Origin: Anaerolineae bacterium
Lineage (GTDB): Bacteria > Chloroflexota > Anaerolineae > 4572-78 > J111
Assembly (NCBI GenBank): GCA_023151115.1
Contig: JAKLJP010000099.1
Location: 1-8,714 of the forward strand
Length of the DNA: 8,714 bases
Direction: 5' to 3'
Each line of letters starts with the position of its first letter. Position 1 is the stretch's first letter. Both the position numbers and the translations under genes were made by a program. This document shows, piece by piece, positions 1-6,111 of the stretch. The notes under the pieces were generated by a model that saw nothing but the letters and a program-made list of their open reading frames with translations, was not told the origin of the DNA and did no database searches.

Positions 1-39
1 TCGTTTGGCCATCCCTTTAACTTACGTTATTTTCTCGAT

Positions 40-71
40 TTGACAAATCTCTCCTTTCCTTAACTTGTCAA
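40..71. promoter_or_regulatory. Possible operator/promoter region upstream of the AraC regulator
   Basis: A 7-bp inverted repeat, TTGACAA (40-46) and TTGTCAA (65-71), is spaced by 18 bases about 70 bp upstream of the AraC-type gene. The left half contains a perfect -35-like TTGACA (40-45), but no good -10 lies at 16-18 bases: TAACTT at 61-66 is weak and its 15-base spacing is short. A second inverted repeat, CCATCCGC (78-85) with GCGGATGG (119-126), would form a leader hairpin just before the Shine-Dalgarno. Either could be an autoregulatory site, but this rests on symmetry alone. Confidence 0.22.
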
Positions 72-140
72 GCATGGCCATCCGCAGCTTACGGAGGAGC
101 GGCTGTTAAAAACACAAAGCGGATGGATTGGAGATAAGGC

Positions 141-953
141 ATGGCCAAGCCAAAAGTAGAGCCACCTAAGGGCATCTTAAATCCCAAAGCCGGCCAACAG
201 AAATTTGAGCTGTCGCAGCACGCCCCGTCCCCGAACCTGGCTTTCTTTGTAGCTCACTATTGGATTGTCAGGTGGGATCTGCGCGGCCAGGCGCCGTATT
301 TGTCGGAAACCCTGCCCCACCCTTCGATCCACCTGGTCTTTGAAAAAGAGAATACCCGCATTGTGGGGATTATGACCGGCAAGTTCTCTCGGATGCTGGA
401 GGGCCAGGGCCAGGTGTTAGGTATTAAATTCAGGCCGGGCGCTTTTTATCCGTTTGTCAAAACGCCTGTCTCCCACTTTACCAATCGCACCTTTAGCGTG
501 GAGGACATCTTTGGGGCTGGCAGCCGGCCCCCGGAAGCGGCCATCCTGGCTCTACATGACGAAACCCAAATGGTCGAACTGGCCGAACAGTTTATCTTCC
601 AAAGACTGCCAGAGCGAGATGAGACCGTCGAGCAGATCAACCAAATTATAGACTGGATCAAAGCCAATCCCACCATTACCCGAGTTGATGAGGTGGCCAA
701 CCGGTTTAGTATGAGTAACAGAACGCTGCAGCGGCTCTTTAGCCACTATGTCGGGGTTAGCCCCAAATGGGTTATCCAACGCTACCGCCTCCACGAAGCC
801 GCCGATCATCTGGGCGAAGGGAGTGTGGAGGATTGGCCGCAGTTAGCTCTGAAGCTGGGTTATTTCGATCAGGCCCACTTTATTAAGGATTTCAAAACTA
901 TTGTCGGCAAATCACCTGCCGAGTATGCTAAAGCGGTGGGTCTACCCGAATGA
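141..953 (+). CDS. AraC-family transcriptional regulator with DUF6597-type N-terminal domain
   Basis: Predicted cytoplasmic DNA-binding regulator of 270 residues. The N-terminal half (about residues 20-130) matches the DUF6597-type domain found in front of AraC helix-turn-helix modules; HPSIHLVFE (60-68) and GIKFRPGAFYPF (94-105) are typical. The C-terminal ~105 residues form the two-helix-turn-helix AraC/XylS domain: the first HTH lies around VANRFSMSNRTLQRLF, the second around LALKLGYFDQAHFIKDF, ending with the usual GKSPAEY. The ATG at 141 is chosen because GGAG (130-133) sits 7 bases upstream. No signal peptide or membrane segment is seen. The ligand and target genes cannot be read from the sequence. 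It is co-oriented with the oxidoreductase pair downstream, which makes them plausible targets, but the repeat-filled 528-base gap argues against a shared transcript. Family call is firm; specific role unknown. Confidence 0.9.
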   Translation: MAKPKVEPPKGILNPKAGQQKFELSQHAPSPNLAFFVAHYWIVRWDLRGQAPYLSETLPHPSIHLVFEKENTRIVGIMTGKFSRMLEGQGQVLGIKFRPGAFYPFVKTPVSHFTNRTFSVEDIFGAGSRPPEAAILALHDETQMVELAEQFIFQRLPERDETVEQINQIIDWIKANPTITRVDEVANRFSMSNRTLQRLFSHYVGVSPKWVIQRYRLHEAADHLGEGSVEDWPQLALKLGYFDQAHFIKDFKTIVGKSPAEYAKAVGLPE

Positions 954-1074
954 GAAGAGACTCCGCCGGGTTACTGCTGGTTTTTCTTTGAGTTCGCTTT
1001 AGGGTATCATACGTTCAGCGGGTGCGAGTAGCGCAGTTTTATGAGCCTGTAGCTTCCCACTCCTTAATAAAAAT

Positions 1075-1130
1075 CCACAGATTACGCAGATGGCGCAGAT
1101 TTTTTTTTTATATCTGCGTAATCTGCGTGG
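1075..1130. repeat. Word-type inverted repeat (GATTACGCAGAT family) with T-tract loop
   Basis: The left arm (1075-1091, CCACAGATTACGCAGAT) pairs with the right arm (1112-1130), the only difference being two extra bases in the right arm. The loop includes an uninterrupted run of T (1100-1109). The arms are made of a repeated short word (ATCTGCG/CGCAGAT), and a further copy, ATCTGCGTCATCTGCG, lies at 1307-1322 in direct orientation to the right arm. There is no coding potential. A transcript would form a strong hairpin, but the T-run lies in the loop rather than after the stem, so this is not a standard terminator. Confidence 0.75.
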
Positions 1131-1163
1131 CTCATGTCCAGAACTAGTGCAGGCGCTTGTCTC

Positions 1164-1191
1164 GTCGCCCGGCGATTAATCGCCGGGCGAC
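1164..1191. repeat. Perfect 28-bp palindrome
   Basis: The 14-base half-site GTCGCCCGGCGATT is followed directly by its exact reverse complement, with no spacer. It is the first internal unit of the element at 1129-1306. It shares the GCCCGG...CCGGGCGA frame with the palindrome at 1246-1267 but has a different core (CGATTAATCG). Confidence 0.9.
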
Positions 1192-1193
1192 AG

Positions 1194-1240
1194 AACAACG
1201 CCCCGTTCACGGGGCTTAGCCGGGTTCACCCGGCGTTGTT
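1194..1240. other. Three-way-junction fold: outer stem enclosing two 6-bp hairpins with TTCA loops
   Basis: The outer stem AACAAC (1194-1199) pairs with GTTGTT (1235-1240). Directly inside are hairpin A, GCCCCG-TTCA-CGGGGC (1200-1215), the linker TTA (1216-1218), and hairpin B, GCCGGG-TTCA-CCCGGC (1219-1234). All 18 pairs are Watson-Crick and both loops are the same tetranucleotide. The alternative is a single long imperfect stem using AACAACGCC/GGCGTTGTT. The regularity suggests selection for structure in RNA or single-stranded DNA. It is too short and lacks the arms of a tRNA. Confidence 0.7.
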
Positions 1241-1245
1241 TCGTA

Positions 1246-1267
1246 GCCCGGAAATGAATTTCCGGGC
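1246..1267. repeat. Near-perfect palindrome, 10-bp arms and 2-base loop
   Basis: GCCCGGAAAT (1246-1255) and ATTTCCGGGC (1258-1267) are exact reverse complements around GA. This is the third internal unit of the element at 1129-1306. It resembles the first (1164-1191) in its outer GCCCGG/CCGGGC but has an AT-rich core. Confidence 0.85.
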
Positions 1268-1376
1268 GATGGTCAGATTGGGTTGCGCTTGTTCTGAACA
1301 TGAGCCATCTGCGTCATCTGCGGACTATTTTTTAGTGTCTTAGCAGTTGAGTCCTTGCCCTTTGAGCAAGAACTTT

Positions 1377-1435
1377 GCCACGAATTGCACGAATTAACAC
1401 CAAATTTTTTTGTGAAAATTCGTGTAATTCGTGGC
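1377..1435. repeat. Word-type inverted repeat (CACGAATT family)
   Basis: The 19-base arms at 1377-1395 and 1417-1435 are reverse complements with a single mismatch (G1387); the loop (1396-1416) is A/T-rich. Each arm contains the word CACGAATT twice. It ends 46 bases before the ATG of the downstream dehydrogenase, so it would lie in that gene's leader if transcription starts upstream. It shows the same design as the hairpins at 1075-1130 and 2234-2283 but with a different word. Confidence 0.8.
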
Positions 1436-1481
1436 GAAAAATCCTATTTGGTTCTGGCTCGTCCAGGTTAGGAGAACTATT

Positions 1482-2228
1482 ATGGACTTTACCGGAAAAG
1501 TTGCCATCATCACTGGCGCAGCCTCAGGCATGGGCGCGGCGACGGCCCGCGAGTTTAGCGCCGCCGGGGGACAGGTAGTTATCGTAGACCGCAACGGCGA
1601 ACTGGCCGCCCAGGTGGCCGCCGAAATTAAGGCCGGTCCGCCGCTGGTGGGCAGTGTGGACGACTCGGCCTTTTGCCAGGAAGCGGTTAAGACCACCCTG
1701 GAACGGCATGGCCGCCTGGATGTGCTGGTCAATGCCGCCGGCATCATCGTCCGAGCCGACGCCCTCAACACCTCGGATGAGCAGTGGCAGCGGGTGCTGA
1801 ATGTCAATGTCAGCGGGGTGTTTTATATGAGCCGGGCAGCGGTGGCGGTGATGAAACAGCAGGGTCAAGGGGCGATTGTTAACTTCGGTTCCATCTGGGG
1901 CGAGGTCGGCGCGACCGGGGTGGTGGCTTACTGCGCCTCCAAAGGGGCGGTCCACCAGATAACGCGGGCCATGGCCCTGGATCACGTCAAAGACGGCATC
2001 CGGATCAACGCCGTTTGCCCCGGCGAGGTCAACACTCCTATGCTGCAATCAGAACGGAATGAGCCGGTAACGCCTGAACTGCTGCAACGGCTGGCCGAGA
2101 CCGTGCCTATGGGCCGCCTGGCCGAGCCGGTCGAGATTGCCCGCGTTGTCCTCTTCCTGGCCTCTGACGCCGCCAGTTATATGACCGGGGCGATGGTAAA
2201 CGTAGACGCGGGGTATACAGCCAGATAA
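1482..2228 (+). CDS. Short-chain dehydrogenase/reductase (SDR), classical type
   Basis: Predicted cytosolic NAD(P)-dependent oxidoreductase of 248 residues, normal for a classical SDR. Visible motifs are the glycine-rich nucleotide loop TGAASGMG (11-18), D36 at the end of the second strand (usually a sign of NAD(H) preference), NAAG (84-87), N109, catalytic S137, and Y150-C-A-S-K154. The C-terminus has the usual AS-YMTG...VNVDAGYT ending. A GTG-led extension of 17 codons (from 1431) is open but runs through the inverted repeat at 1377-1435; the ATG at 1482 has AGGAG (1470-1474) 7 bases upstream and starts with the standard MDFTGKVAIITG, so it is chosen. The substrate is undetermined: sugar or polyol dehydrogenase and 3-oxoacyl reductase-like enzymes all look like this. 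The aldo-keto reductase gene follows 93 bases downstream, suggesting a shared role in carbonyl/alcohol chemistry. Confidence 0.92.
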   Translation: MDFTGKVAIITGAASGMGAATAREFSAAGGQVVIVDRNGELAAQVAAEIKAGPPLVGSVDDSAFCQEAVKTTLERHGRLDVLVNAAGIIVRADALNTSDEQWQRVLNVNVSGVFYMSRAAVAVMKQQGQGAIVNFGSIWGEVGATGVVAYCASKGAVHQITRAMALDHVKDGIRINAVCPGEVNTPMLQSERNEPVTPELLQRLAETVPMGRLAEPVEIARVVLFLASDAASYMTGAMVNVDAGYTAR

Positions 2229-2233
2229 GGAGA

Positions 2234-2283
2234 TTGGAGATTAGAGATTGGAGATTGTTTAATCTCCAATCTCTAATCTCCAA
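2234..2283. repeat. Perfect 23-bp inverted repeat between the SDR and aldo-keto reductase genes
   Basis: The arms 2234-2256 and 2261-2283 are exact reverse complements around a GTTT loop. The arms consist of repeated GGAGATT/AGAGATT words. It begins 5 bases after the SDR stop. It has no U-run after the stem, so it is more likely a stable mRNA hairpin (3'-end protection or differential expression) or a neutral repeat than an intrinsic terminator. It ends 38 bases before the next start codon. Confidence 0.88.
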
Positions 2284-2321
2284 AGCTAATTAATGGGATG
2301 ACAAATTTCCAAGAGGACACT

Positions 2322-3323
2322 ATGGACTACCGGACCTTAGGCCGTACCGGGGTAAAAGTGGCCCCGCTCTGTTTGGGAACCGATAACTTTGCCAACCCGA
2401 CTCCGGAGGCGGAGTCTATCGAGATTATCAACCGGGCGCTGGAGGCCGGGATCAACTTGATTGATACCAGCAACAGCTACGCCAAAGGCGAGAGCGAGCG
2501 GATTATCGGCAAAGCGTTGGCCCAAAATAAGCGCCGCCACGAAGTATTGATTGCCACCAAGGCCCATTACCCTGTTGGCCCCGGCCCCAACGACCGGGGC
2601 AACTCGCGCCTGCATCTGCTCAAGGCGTGCGAGGACTCGCTGCGCCGGCTGCAAACCGACTATATTGACCTTTACCAGCTTCACCGGCCTGACTTCGACA
2701 TTCCCCTGGATGAAACCCTGGGCGCGCTGACCGACCTGGTACGGCAGGGTAAAGTGCGTTATATCGGCAGTTCAACCGCGCCGGCCTGGAAGGTGATGGA
2801 AAGCCTCATGGTCAGCGAGTTGAAAGGCTACGCCCGTTTTATCTCTGAGCAGTCGCCTTACAATCTGCTTGACCGGCGCATCGAAAATGAACTAGTTCCC
2901 ATGTGCCAGGCCCACGGCCTGGGCCTGCTGGCCTGGTCGCCGCTGGCCATGGGCATGCTGGCCGGCCGCTATACCGACGCCGCCCAGCCGCCGCCGGATT
3001 CGCGGGCCAGCCTGCGCGGGGGTATCTATGCCGAGCGGGTCAATGCCAAAGGCGTGGAAGTCGGCAACCAATTTGTAAACTTAGCCAAAACGCTCAACAT
3101 CTCAGCGGCTCAACTGGCTGTGTTGTGGGTCAAGGACCAACCCGGCATTACCGCGCCCTTGATCGGCCCGCGCACGCTAGAACAGCTTGAACATTTTTTG
3201 CCGGTGCTGGAGCTGCATTTAGATGAGGCCACCCGCGCCGCCTGCGATGCCCTGGTTCCACCGGGCAGCGCCGTAGCTAACTTTCACAACTCGGCCCCCT
3301 GGATGAAGATGCGATTGGTGTAA
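2322..3323 (+). CDS. Aldo-keto reductase family oxidoreductase
   Basis: Predicted cytosolic NADPH-dependent aldo-keto reductase, 333 residues, (beta/alpha)8 barrel of the YajO/potassium-channel-beta-like branch. The catalytic tetrad is complete: D48 and Y53 (in [12 protein letters not shown]), K80 and H121 (in YQLHRPD). Other family blocks are [10 protein letters not shown] at the N-terminus, [32 protein letters not shown], and the C-terminal cofactor-binding [10 protein letters not shown]. An ATG 24 bases upstream (2298) is in frame, but the family N-terminus begins exactly at 2322 and AGAGG (2312-2316) lies 5 bases before it. The gene follows the SDR gene with the 23-bp hairpin in between and may be co-transcribed. 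Its substrate cannot be named; sugar aldehydes, methylglyoxal-like aldehydes and glycoside-derived ketones are all handled by this branch. Confidence 0.92.
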   Translation: MDYRTLGRTGVKVAPLCLGTDNFANPTPEAESIEIINRALEAGINLIDTSNSYAKGESERIIGKALAQNKRRHEVLIATKAHYPVGPGPNDRGNSRLHLLKACEDSLRRLQTDYIDLYQLHRPDFDIPLDETLGALTDLVRQGKVRYIGSSTAPAWKVMESLMVSELKGYARFISEQSPYNLLDRRIENELVPMCQAHGLGLLAWSPLAMGMLAGRYTDAAQPPPDSRASLRGGIYAERVNAKGVEVGNQFVNLAKTLNISAAQLAVLWVKDQPGITAPLIGPRTLEQLEHFLPVLELHLDEATRAACDALVPPGSAVANFHNSAPWMKMRLV

Positions 3324-3326
3324 GCT

Positions 3327-3452
3327 ATGGCTATCCACAAGATTCTGCAATACCCCGAACAGGAAATGCTACTGCGTAAGCGTAGGCGTCTTCTTGCTCG
3401 CTATAACATTTTAGACTGTGATAACGAAGATTCCTTCCCCCGGTCGGAATGA
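3327..3452 (+). pseudogene. Possible N-terminal stub of a peptide deformylase
   Basis: A 41-codon frame starts 3 bases after the aldo-keto reductase stop. Its first ~18 residues (MAIHKILQYPE... then LLRKR) look like the opening of a peptide deformylase (M-A-I-x-x-I-L-x-Y-P-E followed by a L-R-x-K segment). After about residue 25 the similarity ends, and none of the deformylase motifs (GxGLAAPQ, EGCLS, HExDH) follow. The rest of the frame is unrelated sequence ending at TGA (3450-3452). No good Shine-Dalgarno is present. It may be a remnant left by a deletion; chance resemblance of a short stretch is possible. Confidence 0.33.
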
Positions 3453-3506
3453 CATGACTTCTGTGGAGGTATCTACTCGCCTTGATTTCGTCATCATTGC
3501 CGAACT

Positions 3507-4870
3507 GAGAGGCGCTACATCGAGCAGTTCTCCCAGGAAGTGCCCGCCCTGGCCGAAGACCTGCGGGCCATTATCGCCGAGCAGGCCGAAACCAACCCGG
3601 CCTTCCAGCAGGCCAGCCAAGAGTTCCTACAGCTCTGCCGCGAAGCCATCAACCCCGCCGTTGACATGGCCGACGCCCGCGAGATGATCATCCAGCAGTC
3701 TTGACCCAGGACAGCTTTACCAAGATATTCGACGCCCCCAATTTCACCTGGAAAACAACATCGCCCAACGCCTGGGCCAGGTGGTCAATACCTTTTATCA
3801 CGGGGCCATGCGCCATCAAATCAGCGACCGGCCGGGCCACTACTATGCTACCATCAACGCCCGCGCCGCCCAGATTTACAACCACCAGGAAAAGCAGAAA
3901 TTCCTCAAAGCCCTGTACGAAAGCTTTTACCGGGCCTACAATCCCAAAGCCGCCGACCATGCCTCGGCCAAAAAGAAACAGCTTTATTTGCGCAACAACC
4001 GGCTTCAAGATTTACCCTTTGACCATATTATTCCCAGCTAACGCCGCGTCTGGATAAATCAGGCTAAAAATGATTGGGATGGATGATTTGCTGCCATTGG
4101 TGGATAAGGATGTTAAAACAGGCACAGGTCAAGGCGCAGTCTTCAAATTATTCTCAGGGGGAGTCGCTACCCAGCGTGACGAATGGGTTTACGATTATTC
4201 AAAAGACACACTGGCCGACAAAATGCAGTTCTTTGTGGACATCTATCAACAAACGCTCACCAACCCTGCCCATCCTGATAGATTCCAAATAAAATGGGAT
4301 CGGGAGTTAACCAAGTATCTGGAGCGGGGAATTAACACAACCTTGAGGAAAAGCGGATTGTTACCAGCCAGTACCGGCCTTTTGTTAAAATATACCTCTA
4401 CTTTGACCCTCATTTTAGCGGTACGAAGTCGAAAGCGGGGGAGCGGGGGCAGGGGTAAAGTTTCTCTTCCACTCCTCCGCTCCCTTGCCGGATACCCTGC
4501 TACCTCTCATCAAAGAGGCGATCTTCCACTACGTCTACACCGTGCTGCACGACCCGGCCTATCACCACAAGTACGAACTCAACCTCAAGCGCGAATTTCT
4601 GCGCATCCCCTTTTATAGTGATTTCTGGCAGTGGGCCGAGTGGGGCCGCCGCCTGCTGGACTTACACCTCCACTACGAAACCGCGCCGCCCTATCCCCTG
4701 GAACGGCTGGACAAAGACCCCGCCGGGGTCAGCCAGACCTACAAAGCCAAACTCAAAGCCGTTAAAGCCAACAACCTGATCGAACTGGACAGCCTGACCA
4801 CGCTGGCCGGTATCCCCCGGCAGCCTAGGAGTACCGCCTGGGCAACCGCTCCGCCTTGGAATGGGTCCTC
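3507..4870 (+). pseudogene. Decayed type ISP (LlaBIII-like) restriction-modification enzyme
   Basis: Remnant of a large single-chain helicase/methyltransferase/specificity enzyme of type ISP. Recognisable pieces in order: RYIEQFSQEVPALAEDL (3513 on); VLTQD..FTKIFDAPNF; HLENNIAQRLGQVV to ESFYRAYNPKAAD (to 3957), the segment that precedes the methyltransferase core; an abrupt jump to YLRNNRLQDLPFDHIIP; WINQAKNDWD (4051-4080); DDLLPLVDKDV to DRFQIKWDRELTKYLERG, with GVATQRDEWVYD; YRPFVKIYLYFDPHF (4372 on); and KEAIFHYVYTVLHDPAYHHKY to WEYRLGNRSALEWVL, the C-terminal specificity domain. Disruptions: one-base losses near 3697, 3741, 4370 and 4817, one-base gain near 4082, stops at 4039-4041 and 4826-4828, loss of the helicase and methyltransferase cores (no NPPY-like motif anywhere), and loss of ~100 residues where the repeat at 4439-4484 now sits. 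Clearly non-functional. Family assigned from remembered conserved segments, high confidence in the C-terminal part. Confidence 0.85.
4439..4484. repeat. Degenerate G-rich inverted repeat inside the restriction-enzyme remnant
   Basis: The G-rich arm 4439-4455 (GGGAGCGGGGGCAGGGG) pairs imperfectly (12 of 17) with the C-rich arm 4468-4484. It sits exactly where the enzyme homology is interrupted, between the FDPHF segment and the EAIFHYVY segment. It has the word-repeat design of the intergenic hairpins at 1075-1130, 1377-1435 and 2234-2283, suggesting it arrived after the gene had died. Confidence 0.5.
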
Positions 4871-5268
4871 GGGGCCTTCTTGTTTGGCTTGCGACTGATG
4901 ACCATCGATGGCACGACTGAAGATGTAGCCGATACCCCGGCTAACGTCGTGGCTTTTGGCCGGCACAAAAGTGAGTGGGGATCGAGTGCCTTTCCTCAGG
5001 TCAAAGGGCTGTATCTGGTCGAGTGCGGAACCCACGCTATTGTCAATGCTGGCTTCGGGCCGGTTAAGACCAGCGAACGGACCGGCGGCTTTCGGGTGTT
5101 TCGCTCGGTCACCGCCGGGATGTTAGTGATTGGGACCGGGACTTTCACGATTACGACATGTTGATCCAGACCCACCAACCGGGTGCGCACGGCCTCAGTC
5201 GCTTGCCCGCCCACGTCAAGCTCCTGGCTATCTACCGGTTGTCTGTCTCAACCAATAATCAGCCCTGA
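4871..5268 (+). pseudogene. IS4-family transposase internal fragment
   Basis: Piece of a DDE transposase of the IS4 family. Homology begins right after the restriction-enzyme segment (in the same reading frame) with FGLRLMTIDGTTEDVADTPAN, which carries the first catalytic aspartate (IDGT). It continues through FGRHKSEWGSSAFPQVKG, VECGTHAI and TSERTGGFRVFRSV. A one-base loss at 5129-5130 (GTG AT TGG, where ATG TGG is expected) shifts the frame; the sequence resumes as WDRDFHDYDML (second catalytic aspartate) and GAHGLSRLPAHVKL, then ends at TGA 5266-5268. The N-terminal third and the C-terminal part with the catalytic glutamate are missing, and no terminal inverted repeats were recognised. Inactive. 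Confidence 0.85.
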
Positions 5269-5399
5269 ACCGGCGCTTATTTGAAAAGTATTGCATCTAA
5301 AACTCCTGTGGAGGACCGCCATTTCAGCTTGTAACATGGACGGCTTAGAAACACAAAGGAATATAAACGCACGCTCTATCTTTAGCGCATTACTACTTT

Positions 5400-6110
5400 T
5401 TAGGCCAGTTGGTTCAGCACTCTCGGCTCACGGAGGCGGTAACCAATACCCCATTCAGCCAGAAGGTAACGAGGTTTTTTAGGATGATCCTCCAATTTGT
5501 TACGCAGATAATGAATATAGACCTTGAGGGATGCAATGGTAGCTCCGCCTTCAGTTCCCCAAACTTCGCGGATCAATTCATCATGAGTGACAACTCGGCC
5601 TACATTGCGTAGCAAAATCGAGAGTAACCGAAATTCGGTGGGAGTTAGCTGTACAAACTCGCCGCGCACCGCCACATGACGCCGCTCCAAATCAATTAAC
5701 AGTTGACCATCATCATATACCAACGGTATCTCGCTGTAATCGGTTTGGCCATTGCGGCGTAAAAGGGTACGAATTTTGGCTAAAAAGATAGGTACTGCAA
5801 ATGGCTTGCGCAAATAGTCATCTGCCCCCATTTCCAGAGAACGGATCACACTCCGTTCATCATGCCGGTGGCTCATCATCAGAATAGATTGAATACCCAA
5901 CTCGCGCAGGCGGCGGCACGTTTCAAATCCATCCAGGACAGGCATAATTAAATCCACAATCACCAGGTCGGGCATTTGTTTTGCTGCCACTTCCAAACCG
6001 GCAGAGCCACTTTCAGCCACCAAGACCTGATAGCCTTCATTTTCAAGAAAAAGCTTTAGGAGTTGAAGTATTGTTGGATCATCATCTATAAGTAGGATTT
6101 TTGTCGGCAT
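5400..6110 (-). CDS. OmpR/PhoB-family DNA-binding response regulator
   Basis: Cytoplasmic two-component response regulator of 236 residues. The receiver domain (1-119) has every key residue: acidic pair D9/D10, phospho-acceptor D53 (VIVDLIMP), S80 and K102 (LRKPF). The winged-helix effector (about 128-228) has the typical LTPTEFRLLSILL (155-167), a recognition-helix region ASLKVYIHYLRNKL (193-206) and the C-terminal hairpin WGIGYRL. Length is normal. An upstream in-frame start (6197) would add 29 residues inside the kinase gene; the ATG at 6110 is chosen because it gives the canonical MPTKILLIDDD and has GGAGG 4 bases upstream. It is the second gene of an operon with the sensor kinase, with one base between the kinase stop and this start. 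It should bind tandem DNA sites as a phosphorylated dimer; target genes unknown. Confidence 0.95.
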   Translation of the reverse strand: MPTKILLIDDDPTILQLLKLFLENEGYQVLVAESGSAGLEVAAKQMPDLVIVDLIMPVLDGFETCRRLRELGIQSILMMSHRHDERSVIRSLEMGADDYLRKPFAVPIFLAKIRTLLRRNGQTDYSEIPLVYDDGQLLIDLERRHVAVRGEFVQLTPTEFRLLSILLRNVGRVVTHDELIREVWGTEGGATIASLKVYIHYLRNKLEDHPKKPRYLLAEWGIGYRLREPRVLNQLA

Positions 6111-6111
6111 G

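Larger units (their letters stand above)
1129..1306. mobile_element. Putative MITE/REP-like non-coding fold-back element
   Basis: The ends are a 16-bp terminal inverted repeat with one mismatch: 1129-1144 (GGCTCATGTCCAGAAC) against 1291-1306 (GTTCTGAACATGAGCC). Immediately outside lie near-identical direct repeats of 16 bp (1112-1127 and 1307-1322, 15/16 identical), as a target duplication or repeat-targeted insertion would leave. Inside are three fold-back units (1164-1191, 1194-1240, 1246-1267) separated by only 2 and 5 bases. There is no plausible protein; the short open frame across it is a by-product of the palindromes. Size, termini and lack of coding fit a miniature inverted-repeat element or REP/BIME-type cluster. 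Mobility is inferred, since no second copy is in the window. Confidence 0.55.

Noticed and set aside
968..992. Intrinsic terminator after the AraC gene (GC-rich bases followed by TTTTTCTTT)
   Set aside because: The bases before the T-run pair for only about four positions with a long loop, so the T-run alone is not sufficient.
1194..1240. tRNA or tRNA-like gene, because of the cloverleaf look and GGTTCA motifs
   Set aside because: Only 47 bases, four-base loops, no anticodon arm, acceptor stem or CCA end; the TTCA loops do not have the seven-base T-loop form.
1134..1343. 69-codon open frame on the + strand across the palindrome cluster
   Set aside because: It lies wholly within the inverted-repeat element, has no Shine-Dalgarno, and its residues are simply translated palindromes (repeated R, A, P, S).
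1431..1481. Upstream GTG start extending the SDR by 17 residues
   Set aside because: The extension begins in the arm of the inverted repeat, has no family similarity, and the ATG at 1482 has a well-placed AGGAG.
1394..2048. Long minus-strand open frames opposite the SDR gene
   Set aside because: They are antisense shadows of a GC-rich gene whose + strand product has all SDR motifs; their translations show no recognisable domain.
2229..2283. CRISPR-like or tandem repeat from the repeated GGAGATT words
   Set aside because: The words form one hairpin with no spacers of uniform length; there is no array and no cas gene.
3507..4870. Functional restriction-modification system
   Set aside because: Frameshifts, stops and absence of the helicase and methyltransferase cores exclude activity.
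5303..5313. Intrinsic terminator for the minus-strand operon (CTCC-ACA-GGAG then TTTTAG)
   Set aside because: The stem is only 4 bp and the T-run is short and interrupted; too weak to call. No better terminator was seen in 5269-5399.
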